5,087 bases of DNA from an uncultured Clostridium sp. (GTDB lineage Bacteria; Bacillota; Clostridia; TANB77; CAG-508). A program made the position numbers and the translations under genes. Under the pieces are notes generated by a model. It was not told the origin of the DNA, did not search any database, and saw only the letters and a program-made list of their open reading frames with translations. Positions 5,019 to 5,087 of this stretch are shown piece after piece (position 1 is the stretch's first letter; every line of letters begins with the position of its first letter). The stretch covers positions 1 through 5,087 of the forward strand of contig USDL01000040.1 of assembly GCA_900553365.1 (NCBI GenBank), given 5' to 3'.

Positions 5019-5087
5019 CCGAAATAAATGCGAAAACACCAATGGAAAAATTAACAGAAGGTGGAACAATTTATACAGCAGGAAATG
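5015..5087 (+). CDS. porD: 2-oxoacid:ferredoxin oxidoreductase, delta (ferredoxin-like) subunit, 5' end only
   Basis: The ATG at 5015 lies in an ATGA overlap with the gamma-subunit stop codon, and AAAGGAGG at 4997-5004, inside the gamma gene, gives it a strong ribosome site ten bases upstream. Only 24 codons are in the window: MTEINAK followed by TPMEKLTEGGTIYTAGN. A short lead-in of the kind TP-x-x-x-L-T-x-G-x-x-x-x-x-x-GN precedes the two 4Fe-4S motifs in delta subunits as I remember them. The cysteine clusters themselves are beyond the edge, so the call rests on this lead-in, the operon position and the overlap. The subunit would pass electrons from the catalytic centre to external ferredoxin. 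Confidence 0.78.
   Translation, partial: MTEINAKTPMEKLTEGGTIYTAGN

Overview
The window looks like a piece of an AT-rich Gram-positive anaerobe, most likely an uncultured (possibly gut) member of the Clostridia. The grounds are AT-rich coding sequence, strong AGGAGG ribosome binding sites, near-consensus sigma-A promoters (TTGACA/TATAAT with 17-nt spacers), an RNase J gene, and a ferredoxin-dependent 2-oxoacid oxidoreductase of the separate-subunit type. Genus and species cannot be fixed from this sequence. All recognised genes are on the + strand.

Layout. (1) 1-312 is the 3' end of a gene whose C-terminal part (from about base 121) is about 53% GC by hand count, against about 35% just upstream. 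It has the look of a C-type-lectin-like variable domain of a diversity-generating retroelement (DGR) target. A 12-bp GC-rich hairpin lies 62 bases after its stop codon. (2) 313-873 is a long gene-free stretch: the GC hairpin, a tandem 10-mer, a terminator-like hairpin, a perfect 21-bp inverted repeat abutting a 16-bp palindrome, then a sigma-A promoter and a leader of about 200 nt. (3) 874-2607 encodes RNase J with a basic N-terminal extension, closed by a good intrinsic terminator. (4) 2653-4347 is a self-contained two-gene cassette: a degenerate 32-bp tandem repeat, a perfect-consensus promoter with a very short 5' UTR, a radical SAM/SPASM enzyme, and a 104-residue secreted or membrane protein 15 bases downstream, followed by an 18-bp stem hairpin. 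(5) From 4376 a new promoter drives a 2-oxoacid:ferredoxin oxidoreductase operon: a complete gamma subunit and the first 24 codons of the delta subunit, overlapping by ATGA.

Functionally, RNase J (mRNA decay and rRNA processing) and the 2-oxoacid oxidoreductase (acyl-CoA and reduced ferredoxin) are housekeeping. The two parts worth following are the candidate DGR variable region at the left edge, whose template repeat and reverse transcriptase are not in this window, and the radical SAM/small membrane protein pair. The pair resembles the rSAM/lipoprotein type of peptide-modification system but has a non-lipoprotein partner and an altered SPASM cysteine pattern.
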